A DNA stretch of 64,000 nucleotides, from contig CP176050.1 in NCBI GenBank assembly GCA_046199005.1, forward strand, positions 4,397,160 to 4,461,159, read 5' to 3'. Numbering within the stretch: the first letter of the stretch is position 1; every line of letters starts with the position of its first letter. The stretch comes from Ascidiimonas sp046199005. Lineage in GTDB: Bacteria > Bacteroidota > Bacteroidia > Flavobacteriales > Flavobacteriaceae. Below are positions 47,221 through 55,528 of the stretch, piece after piece. The notes beneath the pieces were generated by a model that saw nothing but the letters and a program-made list of their open reading frames with translations, was not told where the DNA came from and ran no database searches. Made by a program: the position numbers and the translations under genes.

Positions 47221-47311
47221 CGAGTTAATTTATCTATTTATCCTTTGGTCTGAATTATCATATAGAGGTTAGCAATGAACCCTAATTACAATTATTTTAT
47301 GCTCTTTCTCG

Positions 47312-48196
47312 TTAATTCTCGGAGGGCATTAAAGATCTTTCTGGATAGCTAAAATGTTGGGATAATTCAGAAAAAAAGTTTTTTGAAATTATAATCCGCC
47401 TAAATGAAGATCCTCCTGAGCCAAAAATTTCTTGACTCAGGCACAACTCTTGATTCATATCATTCTTAAAAGGAGGTAAGAAATCGCAGGTTTGATTGCT
47501 ATAACGTACAGTTCCACAACATTTGCAAACACTTCCAGTATCACTATACCAAGAATCACTTAAATCCAAAGGACTTTTGCAAATTGGAATTTTGAGCTGA
47601 ACTACATCTTTAGCTTCTTCTTTTCCTAATTTTTTAAACACAGGTATAGATCTATAACCTCTTGGTTCAAAAAATGTCGAAAAAAATTCCTTTTGAATAA
47701 GAACAACATCAGGTTCCCAGTTTAAAGAGAACAAAAGATTTTTGCTATTAAATCTTGGAACCTTACTAATATAAAAAGAATCCTTTTGACGATCACTGAA
47801 ACCACAACATCCCTGATTTGAAACCACGGGGCAGCTAAATTCATAAACTCTCTCTTGATAATCAAAATCTTTGTCAGGTTGAGGATAACCGAATGATTTA
47901 AGAAAAAAGGAATAGTACGATGCCTTTTTTATTTCTTTTTTATCGAATCTGACCACGGCTAGGCGGTCAAAAAGATCTCTCTTTTGGTTAGGATTATTTT
48001 CTGGATGGTAACCAGTAATTTTATCAGATAATACTTCTCTATTTCTATTTAAAATCGTTGATTTTATTTTCTGATAGTTTTCGTTTTCCTCTATATTAAA
48101 ATAATCATACCCTTCATCAATTTTTATTCCAAAATTAGCCAGGTCCACTACATCATTTTGTTTCCAAATTGCACCAATATGTCTTATTCTTTTCAT
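47312..48196 (-). CDS. Probable immunity protein paired with the upstream lipoprotein toxin candidate
   Basis: 294 residues, no signal peptide, cysteine-rich (CKCCG near residue 229, GCCG near 149). The start codon overlaps the stop codon of the upstream toxin candidate (ATGA, 4 bp), the usual layout of toxin-immunity pairs. The CxxCG motif recalls double-CXXCG immunity proteins of the SitI6 type, but only one full motif is present, so the family is not certain. No transmembrane helix, which fits a cytoplasmic inhibitor of a nuclease. Confidence 0.55.
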   Translation of the reverse strand: MKRIRHIGAIWKQNDVVDLANFGIKIDEGYDYFNIEENENYQKIKSTILNRNREVLSDKITGYHPENNPNQKRDLFDRLAVVRFDKKEIKKASYYSFFLKSFGYPQPDKDFDYQERVYEFSCPVVSNQGCCGFSDRQKDSFYISKVPRFNSKNLLFSLNWEPDVVLIQKEFFSTFFEPRGYRSIPVFKKLGKEEAKDVVQLKIPICKSPLDLSDSWYSDTGSVCKCCGTVRYSNQTCDFLPPFKNDMNQELCLSQEIFGSGGSSFRRIIISKNFFSELSQHFSYPERSLMPSEN

Positions 48197-49974
48197 AGTC
48201 CCAAAGCTATCAAAATTTCAGGATAATCCTTATAAATTCTTCTTGCTGCCGCAAAAATTACTTCTTTGGTAGCAGTTTCAGTTGTATACGTTGTGACAAA
48301 CGTTCCATTAAGACCAATCTCATTTCTCCAAGCATTGGTAAATGCCTGATGTTCAGATTTAGTTAAGACAATACTAGCCATATCAGCCTCCTTTACTTTT
48401 AAAGTTTCTGCAAAACGTTTTTCAATCAAATGGTGAATCTCTACACCCAGTTCACTACGTTTGATATTCAACGCTTTAAAAAACTTATCGTGATCTTTAT
48501 AACTTTTAATACCAAACTTCTCTGCAAATTTAAATTCGGAAAGTATTGTGGAAGTTTCCATGGTTTTAATAACCTCGGTTATTTCAATGGACTTCAATAG
48601 GGGAGGCAAGCTTTTAAGAAGTTTTACCGCCAATGTAATACCTGTATCAAGCAGAGCAAATTCTACCATGATTTGAGCAACTTCAACAAAGGGCATGATT
48701 ACAGCAACCATAAAGCTTGCCTGTACCTCTCGACCCATGTCAAACATAAAGCTGTAGAGATCATACAAATCCTTATTACTAAGTCCGGGTGCGGTTTCAA
48801 TAACTGGATCCATCATAGTAGCGAAATCCTCATACCCATGCGTGCGTAGAAAGTCATTAATACCAACGATACGTTGTATATAAGTAGACCTTGGAATGTT
48901 TTGTGAAAGTTTAGGTTCTAACGCGCTCAGAAGTTCTTTGATTTCTAATACCTTTTCTTTCACTTCCCTATCGCTTTTTGCCACATCTATAATTAATTTA
49001 ATAGTATTCTTTGAAGCAGTACTATATTGGTTGGTAATCAATAGTGTGTTTAGCATTAAAGCCTGATCACCATTTAGATCCAACCATGCTTTTTGCGAAG
49101 AAGTAAGTTCAATGTTTTCGATAAGATTAGTTTTAGCCCGAAATATCATTCCTGCTTTCATGAGTTCATCAATCGGTAGATTCATCATACTGTCACTATC
49201 TCCGTCACCGTTTCCAGAACCTGTACCTGATCCTCCTAATGCTCCGAAACCTCCGTCATCCTCTTGTCCGAAAAGATCTAAATCGGTTTCATTATCTGAG
49301 CATATATGAATAATATTTATGGCAGTACTTGGAAATCTTGGTGGTCTTCGAGTGCATTCATTGCATTGAGACATATAGTAATCACCACAACCACAGGGTA
49401 TGATTACGGTAATGGTAACATATCTACAAATCGTTCTTGATTCCAACCCACCTAAACTACCCTTGAAATCTTCTAGCCATACCTGTCCTGTTGGTGGACT
49501 ATCTTGACCGGTAGCTAATGATTCCATCCAGTTTTCGTCCAGTCTATAGTTTATATAGTAAGCACTTATACTGTCACCATACTTTTCTAAAACTAAATTT
49601 CTAACGACGTTAACAGAATCTTTTAAATTTTTTACTAGAAATGTATAAGAAACATAAGCTTCTTTTTCAACTTTGTTAATAGTATCTGTAACTAAAATAT
49701 TACCATCCATTAAATCTAGGTTTCTAGAGGCAGAATTACCTTTTGAATTGTTATAGAAGATATTATCCAGTTCTAATGTGTTGGTAAGTTCTTTGAAAGT
49801 ATTATCATCTTTTAGTTCCCGAAGCCCATGACGACTTATTTTTTTATTATTAATATGTTCCGAAACCGTTTCTTCCTCGGTATGCTGATAAGAAGGATTT
49901 TCTTTTTGACAATTGGTAAAAAGAGCCAATAGTATAAAGAACCCTATTAGCTTAATAGTGTTTGTTATATTCAT
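48193..49974 (-). CDS. Lipoprotein with C-terminal HNH/EndoVII-type nuclease domain (polymorphic toxin candidate)
   Basis: 593 residues. The N-terminus is a lipoprotein signal (lipobox LFTNC, Cys about residue 22). The middle has a cysteine-rich stretch (CGCGDYYMSQCNEC), a Gly/Asp/Ser-rich linker and a long helical region. The last 110 residues carry GVEIHHLIEKRFA followed by SIVLTKSEHQAF, the pattern of HHH-type HNH/EndoVII nuclease toxins, in which these histidines bind metal and cut nucleic acid. The next gene overlaps by 4 bp and is its likely immunity gene. Surface anchoring of a nuclease toxin through a lipobox is known for contact-dependent weapons; delivery here is inferred. Confidence 0.75.
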   Translation of the reverse strand: MNITNTIKLIGFFILLALFTNCQKENPSYQHTEEETVSEHINNKKISRHGLRELKDDNTFKELTNTLELDNIFYNNSKGNSASRNLDLMDGNILVTDTINKVEKEAYVSYTFLVKNLKDSVNVVRNLVLEKYGDSISAYYINYRLDENWMESLATGQDSPPTGQVWLEDFKGSLGGLESRTICRYVTITVIIPCGCGDYYMSQCNECTRRPPRFPSTAINIIHICSDNETDLDLFGQEDDGGFGALGGSGTGSGNGDGDSDSMMNLPIDELMKAGMIFRAKTNLIENIELTSSQKAWLDLNGDQALMLNTLLITNQYSTASKNTIKLIIDVAKSDREVKEKVLEIKELLSALEPKLSQNIPRSTYIQRIVGINDFLRTHGYEDFATMMDPVIETAPGLSNKDLYDLYSFMFDMGREVQASFMVAVIMPFVEVAQIMVEFALLDTGITLAVKLLKSLPPLLKSIEITEVIKTMETSTILSEFKFAEKFGIKSYKDHDKFFKALNIKRSELGVEIHHLIEKRFAETLKVKEADMASIVLTKSEHQAFTNAWRNEIGLNGTFVTTYTTETATKEVIFAAARRIYKDYPEILIALGL

Positions 49975-50783
49975 TGTTATGAATTTTAAAGGTTTATGAC
50001 ACCTTTTAACCGATTAAAAGCGAAAGCAAGTTACAGGGAAATTTTAGAGAAGAAAGTGTTTTGAAAGCAAGAACACGTAAAATTACTTCCCAAAATAGTT
50101 GTTTGTTACTTACCTTTTGGTAGAAATACAGTAGGACACACGGAGAAAAGTGAAGCTATCAATTATTTACTAAAAAAACTCTAAAAACCAGGCGATTACG
50201 GCATTCCGTAAACACCCCTTGTTTCAAAGGATGAATTTTGAGGTTTTAACCGTAATTATTTTATGGTTACGCCCTTAAAGTCTTTGTATGATTGACATTA
50301 AAATCTTCAAATCATAATAAGTCACTTACCCAGAAAGCATGTGATTGATATGATAAAAATTAAGAAATCATTATTTATAACGTAAGTGGATTTTTATTCT
50401 TTTAATTAAGCTGATAGTTGAACTTAAGTTACGCTGATAATTAACCTAACGTACCTGTGAATATTGTATACATAAATCGATCAAAAAAAAGAACTACGTT
50501 AAAAATTAAAATGATGATCAACATATGACTTTTTGAAAAGTTTTCAACTAGATTTCAGCTGAATTTCTAGCGTTGTAAGAATCTGCCACAATTTGATTAT
50601 GGTAATGCCGTAAATTAGACGAATGGTAGCAGTTTACCACAAATCTTTATAAGTTTTTTATGTATTTTCGGTCATCAAATGCTAAGTATATTGTTAATAC
50701 TTTATGTAGTTAATACAGATCGTTTTAAAGGTAAACTATGATGAACTCGTTAATTTTAGTAAAACAAATTAAACATTTACCAA
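49975..50783. other. Intergenic region between divergent toxin and small-lipoprotein genes
   Basis: 809 bp with no credible gene on either strand. It contains one 6-bp hairpin TTACGG-catt-CCGTAA (50196-50211), and its AGCGAAAGCAAG motif near 50017 recurs near 54212. Promoters for both flanking genes must lie here, but I find no convincing -33/-7 pair. Confidence 0.45.
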
Positions 50784-50957
50784 ATGAAACGAGTATTAGT
50801 ATTTTTCGGAGTATTGATTATGGCACTTACAGCTGCCTGTACTAGCCAAAATGATAATGATAATGAAACAGAATCACTTTATCAAAATATCGAACCGGCA
50901 ATCCTCGGAGTCGACAAAAATAAAGTTGAAAGACCCGGTTCTCAGGGCAATAATTAA
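50784..50957 (+). CDS. Small lipoprotein (57 residues)
   Basis: Starts ATG at 50784 and ends TAA at 50957. The N-terminus MKRVLVFFGVLIMALTAAC is a textbook lipoprotein signal with lipobox LTAAC (Cys19). The short mature part (about 39 residues) is polar, with an Asn/Asp run. It overlaps the start of the next open frame in another frame. Function unknown. Confidence 0.65.
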   Translation: MKRVLVFFGVLIMALTAACTSQNDNDNETESLYQNIEPAILGVDKNKVERPGSQGNN

Positions 50958-51369
50958 AATATTCGCCTCTGTATTTATAGCCTTGTCTGGAATAATATTA
51001 TTTACAGACAAGGTTTTTGACTGGGAGTTGAGTAATACCTATGGTTTCAAGGATTCGCAAACCTTTATTTGGGCGTTCACTCAAACACTTAGTCCTTTAA
51101 TTCTTGCTTTTGGAGCTGCATTAAGACCCTATAGATTATCTTATACTATTCCTGTTTATTTTTATTTTATTCAACTTTATTGGGTTTTTAATACTCAAAT
51201 AGACGATTCATTATTGCGTATCTATGCCTTTGGCTGCTGTATAGCATTTATTATTGTTGTAATAAGTATTGACAATCTTTTCAGAAAAGCATTAATTGAT
51301 AAATCATCTAAACTAAATTTTCTAGAGAAGGCACTTGACTTGTCAATAGATTTAAATAGAAAATCATAA
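50851..51369 (+). CDS. Four-helix membrane protein of unknown function
   Basis: 172 residues from the first ATG; an in-frame TTG at 50926 gives 147 residues and may be the true start, because the first 25 codons lie inside the small-lipoprotein gene in another frame. About four hydrophobic segments follow (GIILF, LSPLILAFGA, YTIPVYFYF, IAFIIVVISI regions). The next gene begins 6 bp downstream. No family recognised. Confidence 0.55.
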   Translation: MIMIMKQNHFIKISNRQSSESTKIKLKDPVLRAIIKIFASVFIALSGIILFTDKVFDWELSNTYGFKDSQTFIWAFTQTLSPLILAFGAALRPYRLSYTIPVYFYFIQLYWVFNTQIDDSLLRIYAFGCCIAFIIVVISIDNLFRKALIDKSSKLNFLEKALDLSIDLNRKS

Positions 51370-51374
51370 GTAAA

Positions 51375-51578
51375 ATGAGCTCAAAATATGAAGAGCTAAA
51401 TGCTATGATTGTTAATATCAAGCAACAGCTTAAAGAAGGTGCTATTAGTATTGAGGAAGCGAAGAGGCTTCTGGAATTAGTATACGAAGAATATCAAAAT
51501 CTTGAAGCAGAGGAAAGGAATACGGAAATTAACGAGATGACCAAAGTTTTCATATCAAAATGGTTGCACTTGGAATGA
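51375..51578 (+). CDS. Small acidic coiled-coil protein
   Basis: 67 residues, highly charged and helical throughout (heptad-like IKQQLKEGAISIEEAKRLL). It starts 6 bp after the membrane-protein gene and ends 7 bp before the convergent regulator gene. Function unknown. Confidence 0.5.
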   Translation: MSSKYEELNAMIVNIKQQLKEGAISIEEAKRLLELVYEEYQNLEAEERNTEINEMTKVFISKWLHLE

Positions 51579-51585
51579 ATACGAT

Positions 51586-52119
51586 TTACTTTTTTTGATC
51601 AAGCTTTTTGTGCTCCATATTTTTAATTAAAACTTGAAGTCCTTGCATGTTTTTGAGAAGTTTTGCTTTGGAAAGTGCTTCAAGAACTATAGTTAACCTT
51701 TCTTCAAGAACTTCCATTTTTAAGTTCATATCTGATATTTGAGATACAAATTTTGACTCTTCTACCAATGTCTTTAAAAGATTATTGGTTTCCTTTAAGT
51801 GAGCAATGTAATTCTCTTTCTCCAGCAAGAGAGCTTTGAAACCACTAATTTCTGTGATCTTATCTTTTGGGCTTACGACCTCCACTAATTTCCATTCTGA
51901 TTCATCCAGTTTCGATAAATCTTTATAGACAAAATTATCTAAACCAATTTCATACAAACTGCACAACTTTATAAGATATTCTAAAGGAGGTAATGCTTTC
52001 TCCCGTTCATACGCACTTTGAGATGCCTGGGTTACTTCTAACAATTCACCCATTTCTAATTGAGAAAGGCGCTTTAATTTTCGTACGTAGTGAATGTTAG
52101 ATGCAATGTAATGTTTCAT
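51586..52119 (-). CDS. XRE-family HTH transcriptional regulator with coiled-coil C-terminus
   Basis: 177 residues. The N-terminal 65 residues form a Cro/C1-type helix-turn-helix (LSQLEMGELLEVTQASQSAYERE, then LPPLEYLIKLCSLY). The rest (about 85-175) is a long helix with heptads, probably for dimer formation. It is transcribed away from the 88-residue gene across a 236-bp gap, like repressor/antirepressor pairs that control mobile elements. It probably controls excision or cargo genes of this element. Confidence 0.8.
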   Translation of the reverse strand: MKHYIASNIHYVRKLKRLSQLEMGELLEVTQASQSAYEREKALPPLEYLIKLCSLYEIGLDNFVYKDLSKLDESEWKLVEVVSPKDKITEISGFKALLLEKENYIAHLKETNNLLKTLVEESKFVSQISDMNLKMEVLEERLTIVLEALSKAKLLKNMQGLQVLIKNMEHKKLDQKK

Positions 52120-52164
52120 TATACTCCAATAACTTCAATTAATACAATAATATTATATAAAATA

Positions 52165-52195
52165 TTTGATTTTATAAATAAATATTATATTTTTG
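52165..52195 (+). promoter_or_regulatory. Bacteroidota-type promoter for the 88-residue gene
   Basis: TTTG (52165-52168), 19 nt spacer, TATTTTTG (52188-52195), an exact TAnnTTTG box. Transcription would start near 52202, with a leader of about 150 nt before the start codon at 52356. The spacing equals that of the polyketide-operon promoter. Confidence 0.65.
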
Positions 52196-52355
52196 ATATA
52201 TAATTGTTGTATATGATTCGCAACAATTACCTTAAACCTAAGAAAGCCTGTTTATGTAAATGTGTACTTGTTTAAACTTAACATGACAGGCTTTTAAATT
52301 ATAATTCATTGACGCAAGTTAAGAAATTTTAAAAAACCCATTTCTAATTCTTTCT

Positions 52356-52622
52356 ATGATTTCATCAGAGCACAGACTAGTTTTAAAAAAATACCTTAAA
52401 TGGAATTATACCAAAGAGGTGCAAAAAAAATTACAAGAGAAAGGAATAGTAAATAAGAGGGGTAGAAATTACAGTAGTAAAATGATAAGCCATATCCTAA
52501 ATGGTAAGTATCAGAACGAATACATTGAAAACGCAATTTTTGAGGTTTTTGAGGAACGTAAAAGGAAGTTAGAGTTACAAAGGTTAAATCGTGAACGTAT
52601 TCTAGGAATAAAGCAATCATAA
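52356..52622 (+). CDS. Small basic DNA-binding-like protein
   Basis: 88 residues, rich in Lys/Arg. Helices in the order of a small HTH protein can be seen (YTKEVQKKLQEKG, then YSSKMISHILNGKY), followed by a basic helical tail. It is divergent from the XRE regulator, in the position of a Cro-like or excisionase-like protein. No family recognised with confidence. Confidence 0.5.
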   Translation: MISSEHRLVLKKYLKWNYTKEVQKKLQEKGIVNKRGRNYSSKMISHILNGKYQNEYIENAIFEVFEERKRKLELQRLNRERILGIKQS

Positions 52623-52753
52623 ATTTAAAATTGTTTGGTGTGGTTTGATTTAGTTTTGATTATTTTGGGGTAAACCCTCAACTTTAATTATTTGGGTTGA
52701 GGGGTTCGATTTTTAAAACCTTCTGAGTCATTGATTTTTATTATTTTTCCACA

Positions 52754-53497
52754 ATGAAAGATACTATTAGAGAAAAGCGAAAACTTTTTTTTACAGGCAA
52801 AATAATTACCCCTCAAATTATAAGAGAAATATCTGCCTTAATTGAAAATGAGGTGGAGAAAGCAAACCTGAAAAAACAAGAGTACTTCTTAATGTATTCA
52901 GTAGATGCGATTGATAATACTTCATTTGAAAGTCAATCCCCCACAATTTTTGATGCCAGTGGTCTTATTGAGAAAAGAGTTGTAGAAAGTATCCGTATGG
53001 AATTTCATACTAGTAACCATTCTAAAAAAATTGAGGTTTCTCTTGATAACTGCATGGAGGACTCAGACTCCGATAACTACATAGCTGTTAGCGGAGACGA
53101 TTCAAATTGGGTTAACGGAATTTTAGAAAGACTATCTCAAATTATTGATAGCTCAGAATCTCGCTCTAAATTTTCGAACTATATTGGGATAACTGCCTTC
53201 ATTATATATGTTTTTGTAATATCTGTTTTCATAAACATTATGAATCCCATCGTACAAAAACAATCAGAAAAAAACTTTATTCCCTTAATCATATTTTTCA
53301 TAGTTCCATCCTTACTTGGCTTTCTAGCTTTGCACACATACCAATATATCCGTAACCTATTCCCAAATGTTGAACTTCAAACTGGACCAAATCATGCTCG
53401 GATACCTGAAGTTAATAGACGAAAAGTTCAAATTATTTTAATGACAATTATTATGCCATTAGTGTTGGCATTTATATACGACCTATTAAAAGGATGA
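52754..53497 (+). CDS. Membrane protein of unknown function
   Basis: 247 residues: a soluble N-terminal domain of about 135 residues, then two close transmembrane helices (about 142-162 and 175-195) and a third near the C-terminus (about 226-243). No conserved motif recognised. It is the last gene of the element before the tRNA end. Confidence 0.55.
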   Translation: MKDTIREKRKLFFTGKIITPQIIREISALIENEVEKANLKKQEYFLMYSVDAIDNTSFESQSPTIFDASGLIEKRVVESIRMEFHTSNHSKKIEVSLDNCMEDSDSDNYIAVSGDDSNWVNGILERLSQIIDSSESRSKFSNYIGITAFIIYVFVISVFINIMNPIVQKQSEKNFIPLIIFFIVPSLLGFLALHTYQYIRNLFPNVELQTGPNHARIPEVNRRKVQIILMTIIMPLVLAFIYDLLKG

Positions 53498-54443
53498 TAT
53501 ATTTTTTAGTCTAAAAATGTAATATTTACTCCTCAAAGAAAAATTAATTGTTCAATTAATTCATCTAGTCTCAGATTACCAAAATCTTGCTATAACTTCA
53601 TTGCGAGGTTAAGGTTGAATTTTTTAGAGTTCCGGTAGTTCAGTTTGAAGAAAACATCGAATATGGCGATTACTAGTAATCAATTGTTTAAAATATATGC
53701 GAATTAGTCTGCTTAGTCTTAAAAGTTTTAACATCACGAAGAAAGTGTAATATCTAATGAAAGTCACCTAAATATAAAATTCTTAGATAAAAAATCCTCT
53801 GTTTATGGGCTTTAAAACCTATTTCAATTAAAAAATAAAAACATGATATCGCTTAAGAGTGTAATGCTCTTGCCATTTCATTTAGCACCTCGGGGAATAA
53901 ATTTTCATAATTTTCTTAAAGGAATCTGCTCTCTTATTTTTTTAGAAGATTCACAGAATTTATGAGGGTATCATAAGTTGACTTGTAACTGTTGAAGATC
54001 GCAGAAACAGAAAAATTACTCTTTAATCCCCATTGTAAAATGATAACCGTCTTGCAGCAGGATATATTTTATTCAATATTTCCCAATCGATTTACTTATT
54101 TTATTTTGACAATTTTCCTTTATTTTGATGGTCTTTAAAACAAAAGAGAATCAATGTAGGCATTGAAAGTGAGAGATAGACCTGAAAGGAAGAATAACGG
54201 CGTTCTTTGAAGCGAAAGCAAGCATGCACCCTATCCGGTTTTTGCTTAACGTTTGTCTCCCGGAACACTACAAAAACCCGGACAGGTTCCGGTGCAGTAA
54301 GTTTTGGTAAGGCTCTGGGGGCCTTTGCCTATAATTATTTGAATTTTCGTGCTTAATGGAAATCTCAAAAACGACTACTCATTCAGTATTAGATAACGTA
54401 AAAAATGTTAAAAAGTGTTAAATATCAGACACTTACAGGGGCG
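53498..54443. other. Gene-free right end of the element
   Basis: 946 bp in which I find no credible gene on either strand. Most is AT-rich. The exception is a GC-rich, highly self-complementary segment at 54225-54325, listed separately. Confidence 0.5.
54225..54325 (+). other. GC-rich structured segment, possible RNA or DNA-hairpin site
   Basis: Nested complementary arms: TGCACC (54225-54230) with GGTGCA (54291-54296); TCCGGTTTTTG (54234-54244) with CAAAAACCCGGA (one bulged base); CCGGAAC (54260-54266) with GTTCCGG (54286-54292). The second and third pairings compete for nearby bases, so two alternative folds exist. A further hairpin AAGGC/GCCTT follows (54309-54325). It matches no RNA family that I recognise. 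It may be an element-encoded small RNA, a transfer origin or a recombination site; strand is unknown. Confidence 0.35.
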
Positions 54444-54465
54444 TGTTTGCAAATTGTTTGCAAAT
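54444..54465. repeat. Right copy of 22-bp double TTTGCAAA site
   Basis: Identical over 22 bp to 42902-42923, again two TTTGCAAA palindromes 3 nt apart. It lies 46 bp inside the right att repeat and directly beside the U-tract of the tRNA terminator. Confidence 0.75.
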
Positions 54466-54498
54466 AAAAAAGCTTTCAAAGTATGATTCTTTGAAAGC
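54464..54498 (-). terminator. Terminator after the tRNA, supplied by the element
   Basis: Perfect 10-bp stem GCTTTCAAAG/CTTTGAAAGC with a 7-nt loop (54472-54498), followed on the minus strand by TTTTTTATTT. It replaces the tRNA's displaced terminator at 42713-42744. Confidence 0.85.
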
Positions 54499-54509
54499 CT
54501 TGATTTTAC

Positions 54510-54586
54510 TGGTGGTCCCACATGGGCTCGAACCATGGACCCCCTGATTATGAGTCAGGTGCTCTAACCAGCTGAGCTATAGGACC
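54510..54586 (-). tRNA. tRNA with anticodon CAT (tRNA-Met or tRNA-Ile2)
   Basis: Cloverleaf read on the minus strand: acceptor GGTCCTA/TGGGACC (T-G wobble at pair 6), D arm with AGCTCAGCTGGTTAGAGC, anticodon stem CCTGA/TCAGG around loop CTCATAA (anticodon CAT), T arm with GGTTCGAGCC. Discriminator A and an encoded CCA follow. CAT serves elongator or initiator Met, or Ile when C34 is lysidine; the first pair is G-C, so it is not an initiator with an unpaired first base. It is the insertion site of the neighbouring element. Confidence 0.93.
54512..54554. repeat. Attachment-site repeat, right (inside the intact tRNA)
   Basis: 43-bp direct repeat of 42754-42796, covering the tRNA from the anticodon stem to the encoded CCA. 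Confidence 0.9.
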
Positions 54587-54643
54587 TGTAAATTTTGGAG
54601 TGCAATATTAGCGTTTTTTTTTAGCTTCCGCAAGCATTTCTTC

Positions 54644-55051
54644 TTAATGTTCAATTTCCTGACATAGCTCTATTAATACGCCGTTTGTTGTCTTTGGATG
54701 TAAAAATACTACCCATTTATTATCTGCTCCTTCTTTAGGAGTTTCATTCAATATCGTAAAACCCTCCTCCTTTAATCTGGCAACCTCAGCTTTAATATCT
54801 GTGACATCAAATGCTATATGATGAATTCCTTCACCTTTTTTTTCAATGAACTTTGCGATAGGGCTATCTGGATTCGTAGCTTCTAACAATTCTATTTTAT
54901 TAGCTCCTGTTTTAAAAAAGGAAGTAGTAACTCCCTCACTTTCTACCGATTCTGATTTGTATGGAGCCACACCCAAGAGTTTTTCGAACAAACTGTTAGA
55001 TGTTTCTATGTTCTTAACCGCTATTCCAAGATGTTCAATTTTGTTAATCAT
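54644..55051 (-). CDS. mce: Methylmalonyl-CoA epimerase
   Basis: 135 residues, the usual family length. Vicinal-oxygen-chelate fold with two beta-alpha-beta3 repeats. Metal ligands can be seen in HLGIAV (His), GIHHIAFDV (His) and LIELCQE (Glu). It interconverts (R)- and (S)-methylmalonyl-CoA in propionate metabolism. It is divergent from rbfA, a common flavobacterial neighbourhood. Confidence 0.93.
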   Translation of the reverse strand: MINKIEHLGIAVKNIETSNSLFEKLLGVAPYKSESVESEGVTTSFFKTGANKIELLEATNPDSPIAKFIEKKGEGIHHIAFDVTDIKAEVARLKEEGFTILNETPKEGADNKWVVFLHPKTTNGVLIELCQEIEH

Positions 55052-55132
55052 GACCTATTCATATTAATGATACCTCTTCTTCTCTCAAAGGTAATCAATA
55101 AGGCGTAAATATTAATATTGTATTTTTGTTTT

Positions 55133-55525
55133 ATGGAAACAAACAGACAACGTAAAATAGCCGGTGTACTACAAAGAGATTTGGTAGAGATTCTTCAAAA
55201 AGCGGCTTTGGATGGAGGGTTAACAGGGGTTCTGATTTCCGTTACCAAAGTGAATGTCACAACCGATCTATCAATTGCTAAAGTTTATCTAAGCATTTTT
55301 CCGCATAAAGAAACTGAAGAACTTCTCAAAGGGATCAGATCTAACCAGCCGCTCATCAAACATCAGTTGGCACAGCGTACAAGACATCAGTTAAGACGTG
55401 TACCTGAACTTGAGTTCTATGTTGATGATTCTCTGGAATACATAGACAGGATAGATCGTTCTCTTAAAGGTGATCAAAATCCTATAGAAAATCCTGATCT
55501 TCTGGACAAAAGGAAAAAATCGTAA
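55133..55525 (+). CDS. rbfA: 30S ribosome-binding factor A
   Basis: About 130 residues from ATG at 55133 (METNRQRK); an in-frame TTG at 55118 adds five residues but is less likely. KH-type fold with VNVTTDLSIAKVYLSIFP and a TRHQLRRVPELEFYVDDSLEY segment, the RbfA signature. It acts in 16S rRNA 5'-end maturation and cold adaptation. Followed 3 bp later by the LolC/E-type permease gene. Confidence 0.93.
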   Translation: METNRQRKIAGVLQRDLVEILQKAALDGGLTGVLISVTKVNVTTDLSIAKVYLSIFPHKETEELLKGIRSNQPLIKHQLAQRTRHQLRRVPELEFYVDDSLEYIDRIDRSLKGDQNPIENPDLLDKRKKS

Positions 55526-55528
55526 CGC

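Larger units (their letters stand above)
42754..54554. mobile_element. Integrative element inserted in a tRNA(CAT) gene
   Basis: A 43-bp stretch of the tRNA 3' part (anticodon stem to the start of CCA) occurs twice in direct orientation, at 42754-42796 and 54512-54554, giving a unit of 11,758 bp. A tyrosine recombinase gene starts 147 bp inside the left end. The tRNA at the right end stays intact, as expected when an element targets a tRNA 3' end. Both ends carry an identical 22-bp site of two TTTGCAAA palindromes. The cargo includes a toxin/immunity candidate pair, a divergent regulator pair and small proteins. No relaxase, replication or conjugation gene was recognised, so it is probably mobilised by other elements or moves only by its integrase. 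Confidence 0.88.
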
